A DNA stretch of 64,000 nt from Ochotona curzoniae (GCF_017591425.1 NW_024464918.1:27990001-28054000); one strand, 5' to 3'. Shown: positions 1 to 12,905, numbered from the stretch's first letter. Numbers and translations: made by a program. Notes: a model not told the origin generated them from the sequence alone.

Positions 1-171
1 CGCAGGTGCAGGGTCCCAAGACTTTGGGCCATCCTCAATTGCTTCCTCAGGCCACAAGCAGGGAGCTGGATGGGAAGTGGGACTGCTGGGATTAGAACCA
101 GCACCCATAAGAGATCCCAGAGCATTCAAGGCTAGGAATTAAGCCACCAGGCTACTGCATTGGACCCAGGA
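1..171 (-). mobile_element. CSINE-type SINE, cut by window start
   Basis: The right-hand (tRNA-related head) half of a minus-strand SINE. It shows the family phrases for the middle of the element (TTTGGGCCATCCTC, AGGGAGCTGGATGGGAAGTG) and the head region with a box-B-like GGATTAGAACCAGCACCC. The rest, including the A-rich tail, lies outside the window. The element is a non-autonomous retroposon mobilised by L1 machinery and has no coding capacity. Confidence 0.85.
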
Positions 172-3100
172 ATAGCATGTTTTTACCATCTATTTATGTC
201 TTTAGTTTCACTCAGCAATGTGTCATAATTTAGAATCTTCAAGCTTTGGTCTCCTTGGTTAACTCATTCCTATATAGGAGAGGGAAAGGGGTCTCCTATG
301 TTTGCATTCACTCCCCCATCTCCATAACAACCAGGACTGGGCCACAGGAGCAGCGAGCATCTGGGATCTCAGCTGAGCTCTGCCTGAGGAGAGCCGGGGC
401 AATCTGTAAAAATATTGAGGATCTAGAAATTATTGATTCCAACATTCAAAAATATATTGCACAATGTACAAAGGATTAATATGAACAGATCCACAAAGAT
501 ATTGGTTTCATCTGGTTTATGTCAACACACTCCACTTGTCAATGTTATATGAAAACAATATTCTTGAGGTTACAAGTACATTTTGATGTCTGATAACACA
601 TATGAAGAGGAGCAAGGCAGGAAAATAATTGCATCGAGCCCAAGAAGTGGGCTCTTTGTTTTTGGTCTCCGTGTCCTCCTCTTCTCTCCCCCAAGCCTGC
701 TAGTTCCTCTGTCTTTACAGCAGCCCTCTTTGAGCTTTTCTTACCTCCTACCAGAGCTCTCAAGTCAGAGAATGGCAGACGGCAATGCAATCCCAAACCT
801 TGCAAGCCTTTTAAGACAAAGAAGGAAATGATTGCAAACCCAGTGAGGTATTTGGCTTCTGCTTCAGCTGAGAGAGGGATGTGAGTTACCTTGCCACATT
901 TGGAAATGCAACATAATTTGTCCACCATTATGGCCAGTTGTGAAATGGTCCACATCCCTTTAAAATTTCATTGAAATTACTTTGTGTAATTGCTCTCTTC
1001 CTGGGTCAGGTGTTTTACTAGAGGGCGTTTGCATTATTACTCCTAAATAAACTCTCTTGATGTGGACTCAAAATTTGAATTTTAAAAATACTTGTCAGGC
1101 AGTTAAAGCTTTATAAATCACAAGTGTACAGTAGCATTTGCAAAATCGTTGTAAACTCCTGGGAAATGATAAAGAGAGTGTATTCACATATTTTGCTGAG
1201 AAGTTCATTCAGAATTTCAGTTTAATATATTTTCAAATTTTTAAGCACAAAATTGAGACGTCGAAGATTGAGTTTCCTTTTCCAAAGATTGAGGTTTAAA
1301 AGTAAAAAATCTGGTAAGGAAATCAATAGGAAAGAATATCATCAGGAGAGCTTTTATTCAAAGATTCTGTGGCAAAAAAAAATTGATACATGTTTGGAAG
1401 CTAAGTTGACAATGTCCTAAACATGATGATTTTTTGCTTTCTCCCAAATAGTTTTCATATATAGAAAAATTATCTTTTCTAAATATAACATGATTTATTA
1501 ATAGTCACATATATTTAAGGAGAGTAATATTTAGATTTCAAGCTCTGAAATCTTTCTGCTCTCTGTAAACATAAAACTTGCAGCTGTATCAGTACTTCCT
1601 GAATCGTTCAGTCCAGACATCAATCAAGGTCATCACACAACCCCATGTTAAAGTTAGAGATTGGTTCTCTCCGTGTGAAGTTCTGAAATACTGAAATAGG
1701 TCATCTGCAATAATTTACAAACTTTAATCACATCACATGCATAGTGAATGTGCTGCAAAATAAGCTTCAATTGAGTTTAACCTTCTTTCAAATGATTTTA
1801 TTGGATGAAATATTTGCATAGTTTATTCATAAGCAGAGTAGATAATAGTGAGTTGCTTATATTTTAAAATTTATATGAGTTGACGTGGTAAGTATGTATA
1901 ACTATCTTGCATGTCTTTTACTCTCCAAAAAATTAAAAATGTACATAACCTTTTCCTCAATGTTTCACCTAAAACTAAGGTATAAACACAAGAAGATACA
2001 GAATATTACAAAGATATGTGTTTGACAGCTTAGTGATTCAGTTCTATTACTGAGTTCAGTTTATAACCAATAATCACTCCTTTTGTAGGATAAATTCTTT
2101 CCCTGTAGGGTTTTGTGTAAATACAGCTTTGATTTTCTGAACCTGTAGTGGTTATTTATTCTTGAACGTATGTAAATCTATCAGTGACCTGTGTGACTTT
2201 TTATCTTTTGAGAAAATGAGAAAAAGTTCCAGGCATTGAGGGACTACTGTTAATGAATGCAGAATTGGGGGTAATATAACTTGCTTCTAATTTCCCTCTG
2301 CAGATAACTCTGGTTTTAGATTCATAATTTCACTTCTGATATTCCTATATAAGTACCTGAGGAATAAGGAACTAAATATGTTCAAAGGATGTGTCCTATG
2401 CTAAAAATGTACGAATGTATGATTCAATAACAATAGGCATTTATGCCAAGTACTCCTTGTGTGATCCACTGGGGAAAATAAAATAATCCCCCACAAAGAA
2501 TGCAGCATTTACAGGAGGAAGCAATAGGCAAACGACTGTAGTATCATGTGTTTCATGCAGCAGCACACGGTACACTGGGGACACAGAGAAAGGACATGTG
2601 ACTGTGGCAGTGTGATGGCCACTTGGCCATTTTGTTATCTTCTGCTTCTCTCCCATTGCACAGCAGGTCTCATTTACTACCCACAATCTGCCCTGGCTCC
2701 AAGCTGTAGCCTAAGTGTATTCAACCAGAAAAAATACATCTCAGGACTTACGTTAAGAATTTTGGAATATACATGTGATGAGCATGGTATAGAAACCCTA
2801 TGACTTTCATTCTATTTTATCTTGAGATCTCTGATGTGCCAGGAGGACAGTGATAGCCTGTTTCACTCTTTTCCATTAACTCATTTTTCTAAACAGCACA
2901 ACATGTTCTGTATAGACTCAGTGCAGCTTTCTAATTCATCACTACTGAGACATAGGCCCAATCGTGTGGCCTGCTTCCCTTGAGGACATGAATTGAAAAT
3001 ATGAGGTGACTCCAACTAAAGACTGGAGTTTTGTCACTAAAAACCTGGAGATGTTTGGCTGAAATGTGTGGCTGGACATTAACATATACCAATTGCAATA

Positions 3101-3908
3101 TTTACTAACATCGGTGCCTGAATTATTTTTTGTGACATCCAAAGACTGCCCCTGTTACCTAAGGATGTTTGTGCCATATGTAGACAGACAGTTCTGGACT
3201 TAGGGAGATCGGACATGTGATTTTTGAACTTTACAGTGATATAAAAGCTGCAGTCATTCAGCACAACCATACTTCATGTTCTGAGTTTTGAACTTTTCTG
3301 AGCTAGTGACAGGTCATAGAGTACTTCCTCCTGACATTTTCGGTAGCAGCTGCCTTAGCTGCCCGTCAGACGTCAGACCTGAGGCCAGGAGGATTAGCAG
3401 TGGCTGTGTGGCTGAGTTACAACGTTTGTAGGTTAAACATTTCTGACTTGCAGCACTTTAAGACGACTTTGGGGTTCTCAGCATCTAACCCCATCATAGG
3501 TTGAGGAGCATCTCTGTGTGACTGTGAATACTCTTCTCAACCTTCCGGTGTCTGTCATTTAGAGTAACCTTAAACATAGTGTTGTTAGAGGATGAAATAT
3601 TAGGGAGTTAGGGACATGTGATTTTTTTTGCACTCCAGCAAACAGTTTTCTTCTCCTTTGCTTCCTAAAGGAATATTTCTTTTTTTGAACTAATGTCATG
3701 AAGAGTAACTTAATACCTTCTAATTGTTTAAGAGGATACTGACTAAAACTGTGCCTATGCACATTTCCATGGTAATTCCTCTGTTATTGGTGTGTTTATA
3801 TCAGCTTGATAGTCTATGTGCTGATCATTTTCATATAGACTCCACAAATGACTTTTGGTTGCTTTTGAATTAAAAACAAAGCAAACAACCAACCCACAGC
3901 AAAACCAG
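172..3908. other. Unassigned AT-rich sequence
   Basis: No gene and no repeat family I can name. Only short frames occur (up to 136 codons, 545-955 minus), with no domain, no codon bias and no flanking splice pattern. The part from 1000 to 2400 is especially AT-rich with many short A and T runs. Confidence 0.6.
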
Positions 3909-4265
3909 AGGGGCAGGCCTTGTGGTGCTTGGATTAAGCCGTCACCTACATGCTGCTTCCGACCCAGCTTCCTGAAGCCGTGTATTCTGGAGGACAGCAG
4001 ATAGTGGCTGGGTGTTTGGTAGCCTGCCACTCACATAGTGGGCGCTCGTGGACTCCCGTGCCCCTGCCCAGTCCCAGTTATTGCAGACTTTTGCTGGGCT
4101 CATCTGGCTTATACATGATTGCTATCTCTGTAGCCATCTCTCTCTCTCTCTCTCCACCTCCCTCCCTCCTTCCCTCTCTCTCTCTTTCTCTCCACTTCCC
4201 TCTCTCTCTCTTCTCCCTCCCTCATGGCCTGCCTTTAAGTGCATGAGGAGAAAAAAATTAATTAA
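3909..4265 (+). mobile_element. Older, diverged CSINE-type SINE
   Basis: The head GGGGCAGGCCTTGTGGTGC resembles the tRNA-derived start of the family, followed by a much-diverged body and a long CT-rich 3' part. It ends in an A-rich stretch near 4245-4270. Divergence suggests an older insertion than the copies at 49496 or 61062. The CT portion has expanded (see the entry at 4138). Confidence 0.6.
4138..4222 (+). repeat. CT-rich polypyrimidine tract in a SINE tail
   Basis: About 85 bases of almost pure C and T (CTCTCT with CCCT and TTCC interruptions). It sits where the SINE family carries its short CT block, so it is probably a microsatellite seeded by the SINE 3' end. It creates low-complexity Ser/Leu/Pro-rich frames on the plus strand and Arg/Glu-rich frames on the minus strand, which are not genes. 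Confidence 0.9.
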
Positions 4266-5239
4266 AAATATTTGTTGTGCAGGTGAAATTTCAGTGGCAT
4301 TCAGTGCCATCTTTAGATGTGTTTGTTAATGATTTCTGACTGCGCAGCTCAGAATTATTTTATATTTCTATAAAATTATGGATGTTCATTTTGCTTTTAA
4401 AAGGGGAGGGCGCATCACTATCTGGCTATTATTCAAAGGAGAAGCTTAATTGGGCTTCGAGATCTCCATGGGAACACAAGAAATGTTCATATAATTCGTT
4501 TTCTAGAATAGGGAAAAAAATGTTTCCATGGAGATACGAAGGGGAGCTCAAGAGAGGTGGCCCTAGGGCCTTTTTGCATTCATGAGAAAAGACAGTTTGT
4601 CATCCTTCTTGATCCTCGGCATGTTGGAGGTGCTTCTTGAGTCATCCTGAATGGCAATGAACAATTTAATTAAGCAGATATTTTTGTCTGTGGAATTAAA
4701 ACATTTGAGTTTGATTTGTCATATGAATGGAAAGGTGAATATAAAATACCATAGGGAAAAATCTTTGAAAATATAACTGAAAGTTCTTGGATTATTATGA
4801 AAGGAAAATTTACTAAGACACCAATGAGATGACAAAACACCACTACTTTTGGAAATTGAAAATCTCTTAATTACTGGATTATTTCATGGAAGAAATAACC
4901 AAGTGGTGAAAGTTTGGAAATAGTGTATAGAGCATTGAGCCATGAATTAGCATTCCACATTGGGAAGCTTAGCCCGCCTGTGAGCAAGGGAGCAAGTGTG
5001 GGCAATGCTGGACGGTAACTGCAGTGCCCTTCCGGGCACACTGGAAGGCTGTAAAGCCTTACGTTGTGCTCTGAGTGTAACGCAAACCCACGGGAGCAGA
5101 TGAGGATCTGCAATGGAGGAGATCAAAAGCACATGAAACAGTGGAAATATGAACTAATTGAGAATCCACTAAAACATTTAGAGGGAAAAATACCAGTGGT
5201 GCATTTCCTATGAGTAAATTCAGGATCTGTGGAGGAAGG
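4266..5239. other. Unassigned sequence
   Basis: AT-rich stretch with short frames only. The last part may be a further diverged upstream extension of the L1 fragment that starts near 5240, but I cannot align it with confidence. Confidence 0.5.
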
Positions 5240-6030
5240 TGCAGATATTTTTAGGTTTGAAAGGAAATTTTGAGTCATTACAACTGAAATCACTGAAATA
5301 CAAATAATTTTAAGAAACAACAGTGGAGCTATTTGCTAACAAATTTGAAAACCTCAAAGAAGTGGTTAAATTTCTCGGTATATATACTCCAACAAAATTA
5401 AGTCAAGAAGTTGTAGACTGTCTAAGCAGCCTTAGCACAAGTACTGAGATTTAAGAAGAAAATGAAAGGTCTCAGTGAAAGGACGTCCAGGAACTGATTG
5501 CTTTATGACTGAAGTCAACAAAACATTCAGAGGGGAAACAATTCTAGTACTTTTCACACTATTGCAGAATAAAGAATAAAACAGAACTTCAGTAGACTCT
5601 GTGAGGTCAGAATCACTAATATCAAAAACTGAACCAAGACCTTACAAAGGAAGACTGCAGACTCACATTCTTGACAAACATTAATGCAGAATCCTCAACA
5701 AAACGCTAGCAAGCCAAGTCTAACACCACATCAAAAATCTCATACCGTGTGTTCACTGGGATTTATCCCAGAGATGGAAGATGATTCAACATTTGGAAAT
5801 TAATAAACATTGTAAATCACATCATCACGATGAAGAACAAAAGCCATATGGTTATCACAATAGGTTTGGATAAACATTGGATAAGTTTAAACATCCCCTC
5901 ATGAAAACCCGCTCCAAAAATTAGCAATAGAAGGAATATACTTAAAATTTATAAGCGTTGTGTATGACAAACCAACAGCCAATGTCATTATTGAATGGAG
6001 AAGAGTGGCATGCATTTCCCCTGGGCTTTA
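5240..6030 (+). mobile_element. LINE-1 ORF2 fragment (reverse transcriptase region), decayed
   Basis: The stretch follows the mammalian L1 ORF2 order: the part just upstream of the RT domain (ACAAATTTGAAAACCTC at 5340), then the RT-core region with GGGATTTATCCCAGAGATG near 5759, the segment on AAAAGCCATATGGTTATC near 5838, and AAAAATTAGCAATAGAAGG near 5915. ORF2 encodes the endonuclease/reverse transcriptase that mobilises L1 and SINEs. This copy is 5'- and 3'-truncated and full of stops and indels, so it is inactive. Subfamily cannot be set by eye. Confidence 0.85.
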
Positions 6031-7488
6031 TTATTGTGCACATTTACTTGGTCACTGGGTGTCTGAATTAGTGTGTTCACTTTTCTCAAACTGTCCAAAG
6101 TGCTTTTGTTAATATTTTAATAGTTGAACTTTATAGTTTACATATAAATATATGTTGATTTATTATAATTAAGTAGAACAGAGCACCAAGGAAAACAAGA
6201 TGAGAATTTCCAGGAAATTATTTGATGGTGTTGCAAGTCTGATAATACAGCCAATAGACAAAGGTCCTGGCTGTGCGTGTACCTGAGCCACGCAACCATG
6301 GGGGAAAGCAATGTTGAGGACTTGGCCAGAGCAACAGCATTCTAAACAGTCAAAGATGCTGAACCGAGTTAACCTTCCCTTAAAACATTGGTGCTAAGTG
6401 AGAGTTCAGAATTCGAGTCTTACCATTCTGACTTCATTTGAATTCCTGCAGGGGGACAAAGGTTATCACTTTTACATTGTGGTTTCTGATAAAAGGTTCA
6501 CCTGTTAATATTGGTAAATTTATTTGCTAGTATGTCATTTAAAACTTTCCTACAGTAGTTTGTAAATATGCATAAAAGTAGAGTGAAGTCTTGTTTCCCT
6601 TTCAAGCTGGTTTAATGATAATCCACTCAATGCTCAGTTTTGCTTTATATCTATCTTCAACCATACTGCTTAAAAAAACTAGATGATTTTAACGCAAATT
6701 GAAAATCTTACAAAATCCATCACTTAAAGGGCTCTTTAATAAAACATATTAATCACAATATCATGATCACGTTAAAATCCTCCTTTTAATATCATTGTTC
6801 ACCCAGTTGTATTGTATATACTTTGATTTTCATGGAGTGCTTACCAAGCCTTAAAATATGGAAAAATCTCTTAGAAGTGTAGTCACATAAGTCCATAACT
6901 TGCAGTTTCTGACCTAGTATTTGGCAGTACTCTGAAATATACAGACCTTAATTTGTTTCCATTTAACCATAGAGATGTCCACTGTTGGTTTCCAGTGTTC
7001 AGTACCCCTGTTTCATATTAAAACCACATAGTTTGTGTGTATTTGAATGTTGCCAGCACCTTGATCAATTATTGAGTACAAGCAATCGTATTACATTGGC
7101 TGTCTCTCCTGTTCCTGACATAAGGTGTTCCCACCAGTCTGAACCCCGTGTGCTCTGCCGCGTGCTCTGTCCTGATGGACTCCTCTCTCAGCTTCCTTGC
7201 CATCTACTCACCTTACTGAAAGTTGAGATTCTGTATCTCTTTGTGCTTTCTATGTTGTGGTCTTAAGGAAACTTGTCTCTTTATGGCAGAAATGACATGT
7301 TTTTTCCATCTCCAGCTTTGGAAAGCGATGGATCCGTAGGAGGCTGTGACAGGCACCCTGGACTGAAGTCACTCCCTCTCGACCTGTTCACAGTTTACTT
7401 CCAGAGATAAAGTGCTCATTACAGAGTTGTAACTACCAAGGAAAGTTAATTTGTGAGGCCTTTGTATTAACTATTAAACTTCATCATA
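6031..7488. other. Unassigned AT-rich sequence
   Basis: No gene and no named repeat seen. The longest frame is 93 codons (6985-7266 plus) and shows no recognisable domain. Confidence 0.5.
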
Positions 7489-7815
7489 TTTTAAAGATTT
7501 TAAAAATTTTTATTGGAAAGTCAGTTAGAGAGGAGGAGAGACAGAGAGGAAGATCTTCTGTCTGCTGATTTACTCCCCAAGTGGCTGCGATGGCTGGAGC
7601 TTAGCTGATCTGAAGGTCGGAGCCAGGAACTTCTTCAGGGTCTCCCAAGTGGGTGCAGGGTCCCAAGGCTTTGGGCCATCCTCAACTGCTTTCCTAGGCC
7701 ACAATCAGGGAGCTGGATGGGAAATGGAACAGCCAGGATTAGAACTGGCACCCATATGGTATCTTGGTAGTTGCAAGGTGAGGACTTTAGCCATTGGGCT
7801 ACCATGCCAGGCCCC
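7489..7815 (-). mobile_element. CSINE-type SINE, near full length
   Basis: Read on the minus strand it runs from the head (GGCCTGGCATGGTAGCCC) through a box-B-like motif to the CT/AG-rich end and an A-rich tail (T-rich on the plus strand near 7500-7515). The family phrases CTCCCCAAGTGGC and GGTGCAGGGTCCCAAGG are present. Moderately diverged from the intact copy at 49496. Confidence 0.9.
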
Positions 7816-7917
7816 ATCTGTAGTTACAAGAACAAAATTATATTTTGAAAATTCACTTCTATATTTCTTTTGTGAGCCTATGATTGATTTGGGGTTAAGT
7901 TGCTTAATTTCGTTTTT

Positions 7918-8192
7918 TACAAGATTTATTTATTTTTATTTGAAAGGCAGGTTTTTACAGAAAGGGAAGCAGAAATAGAGAAGGGTTTTCCATCTGCCTG
8001 TTCACTCCCCAAATTGCCCAAATGGTTAGAGCTGATCCAAAGCTGAGAGCCAGGAGCTTCTTTCTGGTCTCCCTCCTAGGTCCAGTGTGCCAAGGCCCTG
8101 GGCCGTAAGCAGAGAGCTGGATTGGAAGTGAAGCAGCCAGGGCATGCACTGGTGCACACGTGGAATGGTGGCACGTGGCCTTTAGTAAGGTC
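7918..8192 (-). mobile_element. CSINE-type SINE, shortened
   Basis: The tail (AAGATTTATTTATTTTTATT) and the body are recognisable, but about 30-40 bases are missing around the GGGCC position compared with the family, and the head is degraded. It lies about 100 bp from the SINE at 7489-7815 in the same orientation. Confidence 0.85.
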
Positions 8193-8324
8193 TTACTACT
8201 GCCATTTTGATATTTGTTTTTAATTTTCATCACAGTTCTGTTCTTTCTCAGAATCTTCATTTGTGGGTAAATTTTCTGTAGTAGTATGTTTTAATTACTT
8301 GCTTATTCTTTTTGATGAATCTAT

Positions 8325-9480
8325 GTTTTTGCTTGGAGTGACTCTGAGGCTTACAGCCTAAATCTTTTGGTTATAAAAAGCTATTTTGAAAATGAAATTC
8401 CACATTAAAAGGAAACAGAAAACAAAAAGTGCTAAGACAGGCTATTGAAGAACTCTACACTTCAAGCCTCCCAATATTTTGAATTTTAATGTTCTGTATT
8501 TTCTCTCTCTTTATTGCCTGTCCCTTAACAGTTGAATGTGACTATATCGACTTTGAATTGATTTCCTTGTCTTCATGGTAAAGATACAAATGTATTACAA
8601 GCCTCAATTACATTCTCCATCTGTCTGTTGGGCTACTCTTATCATTGAGTTCTCCGCCGTTTGATATTTTATTTGTACTTATTAGCATTGCTCTCTCAAG
8701 ACAGCTCTGATGGAGATCCATCCTTTCAGCTTTTGTTTGGGCGTGTCTGGTCTCCCTCCGGTCTTGGGGATTCTCTGCTGGGGCCCTGTCCTCATCCTCC
8801 ATCCTCTTGACTTGTAAGTGTTTCTAGAGAAGTCTGTGGTCAGGAGACATCAGGACCTCTGTGTATATTTGTAAATCTCTTACAATGTGGAGAATCTTCT
8901 CTAGACCTTTATTATCATATGTCTTGGGAAAGACTGACCTGCCTTGGTCTGAGCGGTGACCTCTGACCTTTCCTGTTTCTTGGTGATTCCCATTTTCTCC
9001 TATTTGGGAATTTTCTGTCATGATCTCTTTGGCCGCGCCTGCTGCTCCTTTGGCACTCTGATGGCTAGCTTGAACAACGGTGGCTCCAGGGTTTCTCTTT
9101 TGATGATGTCTCAGAGATTCATAAGCATTCTTCTTTCTTCTGGATTCCTTTTTTTTTTTTTCTTCTGATTGTACTTCTAAACAGCCTGTTTGTGAACTCC
9201 CTGGTTATTTCTTTGTTTTAAAATAATCTGCTATTGACATGTTTTACATAGCCTACTGCTGGGCTTTGCATTAGAGTGCCTGACTGAAGTCTTAGCTCTT
9301 GTGTTTTCATTGCAGTTTCCTGCTAGTTCACCTGCCAAGGCAGATACTAACACAGGTCTGGACTCCTGCGCCCATCTGGGGGATCCAGATGGAAGTCCTT
9401 GTGGCAGGCTTGCGTCTGCCCTGCCTGTGGCTGCTGCTGGGCACCTTAACAGAATGGTCTGAAGCCCTCTCACTCACCTA
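8325..9480 (-). mobile_element. Possible L1 5' region (UTR/ORF1 side), antisense
   Basis: Weak call. The stretch has the feel of antisense L1 5' sequence: a segment around CTCTGAGGCTTACAG, a T-rich internal run (9149-9162) and a GC-richer block near 9330-9440. No open ORF1 frame survives on the minus strand. An LTR element or plain unique DNA would also fit. Confidence 0.3.
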
Positions 9481-11205
9481 GTCATTAACTCTTTAAATCT
9501 ACCCTCCAAACAGAATTTTTCTAAAAATTCCCTTAATGTAGTTTTTACTTTAAAAAAAAAAAGTCTATTTAATTTAAAAAATTTCATCTGTGTCCCTGTC
9601 AAGTCTCCCTGTAAGTGTATCAAGTTGTTTCTTCATTATTTTGAACTTATAAAGGATTCTGGAAATAATCATTTTGAATTTTCCTTATGAGCATTTGAAG
9701 TTTGGGTTCTTTTTTTTTTCAACACAAATAGAAAAATCTCTTGAAGGATATATCTCAAACTAGGGACAGTGTTTTCCTGTGGGAAGAAAAATGGGCTAGG
9801 TTAGGGTACTGGCCAAGATAACTCTTATTCACTCCAGTTTTCTTTAGTGAGTAATATTTATTCATAAATTCTACAGTCAAAATTTGTTAGTAAGATCTGA
9901 AATTACTTTTTTCTTGATGCTAATAGATGTTATATGACTCTGTGCTGTACACTAAAGGATAAATTTTAATGTCTAAAATATATAATTAAATTTTAGTGAA
10001 CTTTTAAATAGTAACTGGAAACAACTGTTAATAAGCATAATTTTAAAACATAGGCATTTTGACTCTAATTTTTTATTATAACCATTACATATGTTTAGCA
10101 AAATGTGTAAGCTTGAATCACATTTAGACATAAAGACTTGACACAAAGACTTGGAAGTGTTTCTATGTTAATCCTGTTTTCTTCAACATGAAATGATCTC
10201 AATTTCAGCCCCATGAACAACTTTAATGAGATTAAAACCTTGTTAGTTCCTCAGCACACTGCTGTGTTTCCATTCTTGGTTTATGTTCCTAAGCATTCCG
10301 ATATTTGAACTCAGTAAGTTACCTTCCTCTGTTTGCCCTCTGGATAGCACAGGCACAGATCATTCAGTTGCCAGGTCAAGATTATGGAGTGTCTTATGCA
10401 GTAGCTACTGATTTAGCCAGTGAAGACACAGGGAGTTTCTTGTTGATTTTGGGAAAACGTAAATTGTGGTAATAACCTGTGTGAGTGAGGAATCTTAAAG
10501 TTAGGTTTGGAAGTGATGGCCTTTGGCAGATTCTGCATTCTTAGCCCAGATACCTTTCGTCTGCCCCGCACATCACAGTGGTCCTCCTGCAGAGTTGCTC
10601 TAAGTGACAACAGCTTCCGAAGAGAAAGGGTCAGAGTTGGCAGATGAATGAACACTCCAGGTTTCTAGCTCCATACGGGGAATTCTGAGGTCTGTTTCAT
10701 CTACTTCATAACTTGAATGAGCTCCTTCAAAAGTTTGGCCACATTTATCCAGGAACTAAGTGCTGACTAGTGCATCCTACGTTGTAGCTTTTCCTGTCCT
10801 ATTTCACGGATGCATTTCCTCACCATGCTTCCTCGATTCCCTAATGAAAAACGTGTGCTCCGATCCTGCTTCAAGGTTTGTTGGATTTGTGTAAATTCAA
10901 CCCTTGATTCTATGCTAGTGATTCCCCAGGGGTTCTTTAAACATAATAAAGACTGACCACGTTTAGGCTCCTTCAGTTGACAAGATGCAACAGCTGGTGT
11001 TTAGAAATCAGACTCATTTGTGCCGAAATCATAAGATGCTAGCAATGCAAGTGAAGCATGACTTACATGTGCTAATATTGCAAGTGGAATTAGCAGAATG
11101 AATACAAGAAACTCATGGAAAGTGAAAATTTAAGCTGTTGTTCTGGTATCTCCAAATGCTGAAAATACTTAAAATTCTTGAAATATGCATTTCCCTATTT
11201 TGTAA
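9481..11205. other. Unassigned AT-rich sequence
   Basis: No gene recognised; short frames only (80 codons at most). Several A and T runs near 9550 and 9710 could be decayed retroposon tails, but no body can be matched. Confidence 0.5.
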
Positions 11206-11230
11206 TGTGTGTGTGTGTGTGTGTGTGTGT
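11206..11230 (+). repeat. (TG)n microsatellite
   Basis: Twelve and a half uninterrupted TG units. Likely length-polymorphic. Confidence 0.97.
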
Positions 11231-11654
11231 ACTTTTTAAGGACCATTGTATGTTTATATTTCAAAGATATTTTGCACCTTGATAGATATTTTAAAATTCC
11301 ATTCTCCATGAGCTCTTTGGTATATCTAAAATGTCTAACCATTATAGTCACTTTTCATTATCAGCCACACAGCTAATATTGGGAATTGACTACCATTTTT
11401 TCTGTTTTTATGTAAGCTACATTAATTGTTTTTTTTTCAGACATTGTTCTCTTTTCCTTGAACTAGATCCAACATGGGGTGCATTTGTATTAAGTTTCTG
11501 GTCCATTTATTAGACATGTATTTCAACCCTTATCAGTCATAAATATTTCACACAATGTATATAACACCATAACCTGAATTTTTAGACTAGCCTTTTTATA
11601 TCTTATAAAATAACTATGTTGTCAGTTGCTTCTGTGCTTTTTGTTCATTTTTTA
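11231..11654. other. Unassigned sequence
   Basis: AT-rich; short frames only; nothing recognised. Confidence 0.5.
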
Positions 11655-11905
11655 ATTTTTAAGATTTATTTATCTGAAAATCAGACAGTCAAAGAGAGAG
11701 AAACACACACACATACTGATCTTCCATCCATTAGTTTATTTCCTAATGACTGCAAAGCTAGGATTGGTATGAGCCAAAGCTCGGCGGGAACAGGAGCTTC
11801 ATCTGAGACTTTTCTGGGTGGCAGGGACTCAGCCACTTGGGCAATTTCATGCTGCTTTCTCAGGCTCATCATCAGGGAACATAAATACGAGTCAAGCTTC
11901 CTTTA
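11655..11905 (-). mobile_element. Older CSINE-type SINE
   Basis: The tail AAGATTTATTTATCTGAAAA, the GATCTTCCATCC block and the phrase GGCAGGGACTCAGCCACTTG place it in an older branch that carries 'feature: product name in batches' no more than a simple SINE body. A CA run (11704-11714) has replaced part of the GA-rich segment. The head beyond 11905 is not recognisable. Confidence 0.7.
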
Positions 11906-12102
11906 TCCGTGGCTGGTAGAAAACCATCTCACGCATGATAGAGGCTTCTTACGTAGCTGAAAAACATGTAGCCCAGCCGTCTGTTCTGCCTGCGTGCCTG
12001 CCCCTGGCACTGACTGACCACCAGGACACTCTGAGACTCACAACCTCACAGAAGTTTCATTTTCTTTCTTTTGTGTGTATGTATTAGGAACATTAATATA
12101 TA

Positions 12103-12216
12103 TGAAGGGTCTCCAGAAAGCTTACTGGAATTGTATACTAGGAAAAATTTATTTCTTATCACTTGCACTAAATCAAAGCTTTTGATTATTTTAATTTTCT
12201 TTAAACTTTTTGGTGC
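12103..12216 (+). mobile_element. Short MITE-like element, copy a
   Basis: About 115 bp with imperfect inverted ends: GGTCTCCAGAAAGCTTACTG on the left against CTTTAAACTTTTTGGTGCC on the right, and an interior containing CTTGCACTAAATCAAAG. Similar short units occur at 47889, 50455 and 55499. No coding capacity. It may be a non-autonomous DNA transposon relic; a family name is not assigned. Confidence 0.4.
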
Positions 12217-12754
12217 CTCTGATTGTAGAATTTTAGTGTACAATTCTGTCCGTTTGTTTTAAGGAAAAACAAAACAGTCCAACTAGCTAGAAGTCAAGAC
12301 CCTTGCATCTGATAACTTGACATTTGTCAACCATTGTGGCCCTCTCAATCTCCTCCCTAAGTTCTGCATGGCGGTGAACAAGAGGGTCTTTCTGTTTTGG
12401 AAAACTATCAACCTCAGAGTCGTAGCCTCAGGCCTCTGTGCCTTTGCTTCTTCCCAGTGAGAACATTGAATAATCGAAGCCATGGAGGAAAGTAACTTCA
12501 GTTGACTCTTGCTTTTGTTGCAGAGTGCCGGAGCGATCCCAACAGATACAAGTGTTGCATGTTAGGAGGAGTACTGGCCACGTTTGGCGACAGCAGCTCC
12601 TGCTACACTTCAGAAGCCACTGTACTGCTTGACAAAAGTCAGAGGTTTTTAAGCTCTTATCCTTCACTCAGATTGAGAGACAAAGTTTCCATGCATTCAA
12701 TTAACTAAGTGCCAGGAGATAGGAAGGAAGCTGCCTGTAGCCCCAAGTTTCCCT
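12217..12754. other. Unassigned sequence
   Basis: Contains a 66-68 codon frame on each strand. A pyrimidine tract ending in CAG near 12524 looks like a splice acceptor, but no matching donor or coding signal follows. Confidence 0.5.
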
Positions 12755-12905
12755 GCAGTTAATCTAAAATCGCACAGTAGGAGGCAGGAGGGGCGTGGTA
12801 TGTGGAGCCACTGGAGCCATTTCCATGCTGTCAGTTAATCTGAATGGCCTGGGAGGCAGGAGGGGCGTGTGCAAGGAACCTCTGGAGCTGCATTTGTGCC
12901 TTCAA
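12755..12905 (+). repeat. Tandem duplication, about 75-bp unit
   Basis: Two diverged units. Each starts with CAGTTAATCT (12756 and 12832), then carries GAGGCAGGAGGGGCGTG (12781 and 12853) and a GGAGC/GGAAC...CTGGAGC segment. A partial third start (TCAATGAACT) follows at 12902. Confidence 0.8.

Noticed and set aside
12502..12708. Possible exon starting after a pyrimidine tract and CAG near 12524
   Set aside because: No donor site in phase, no recognisable domain, and the frame is only 68 codons.
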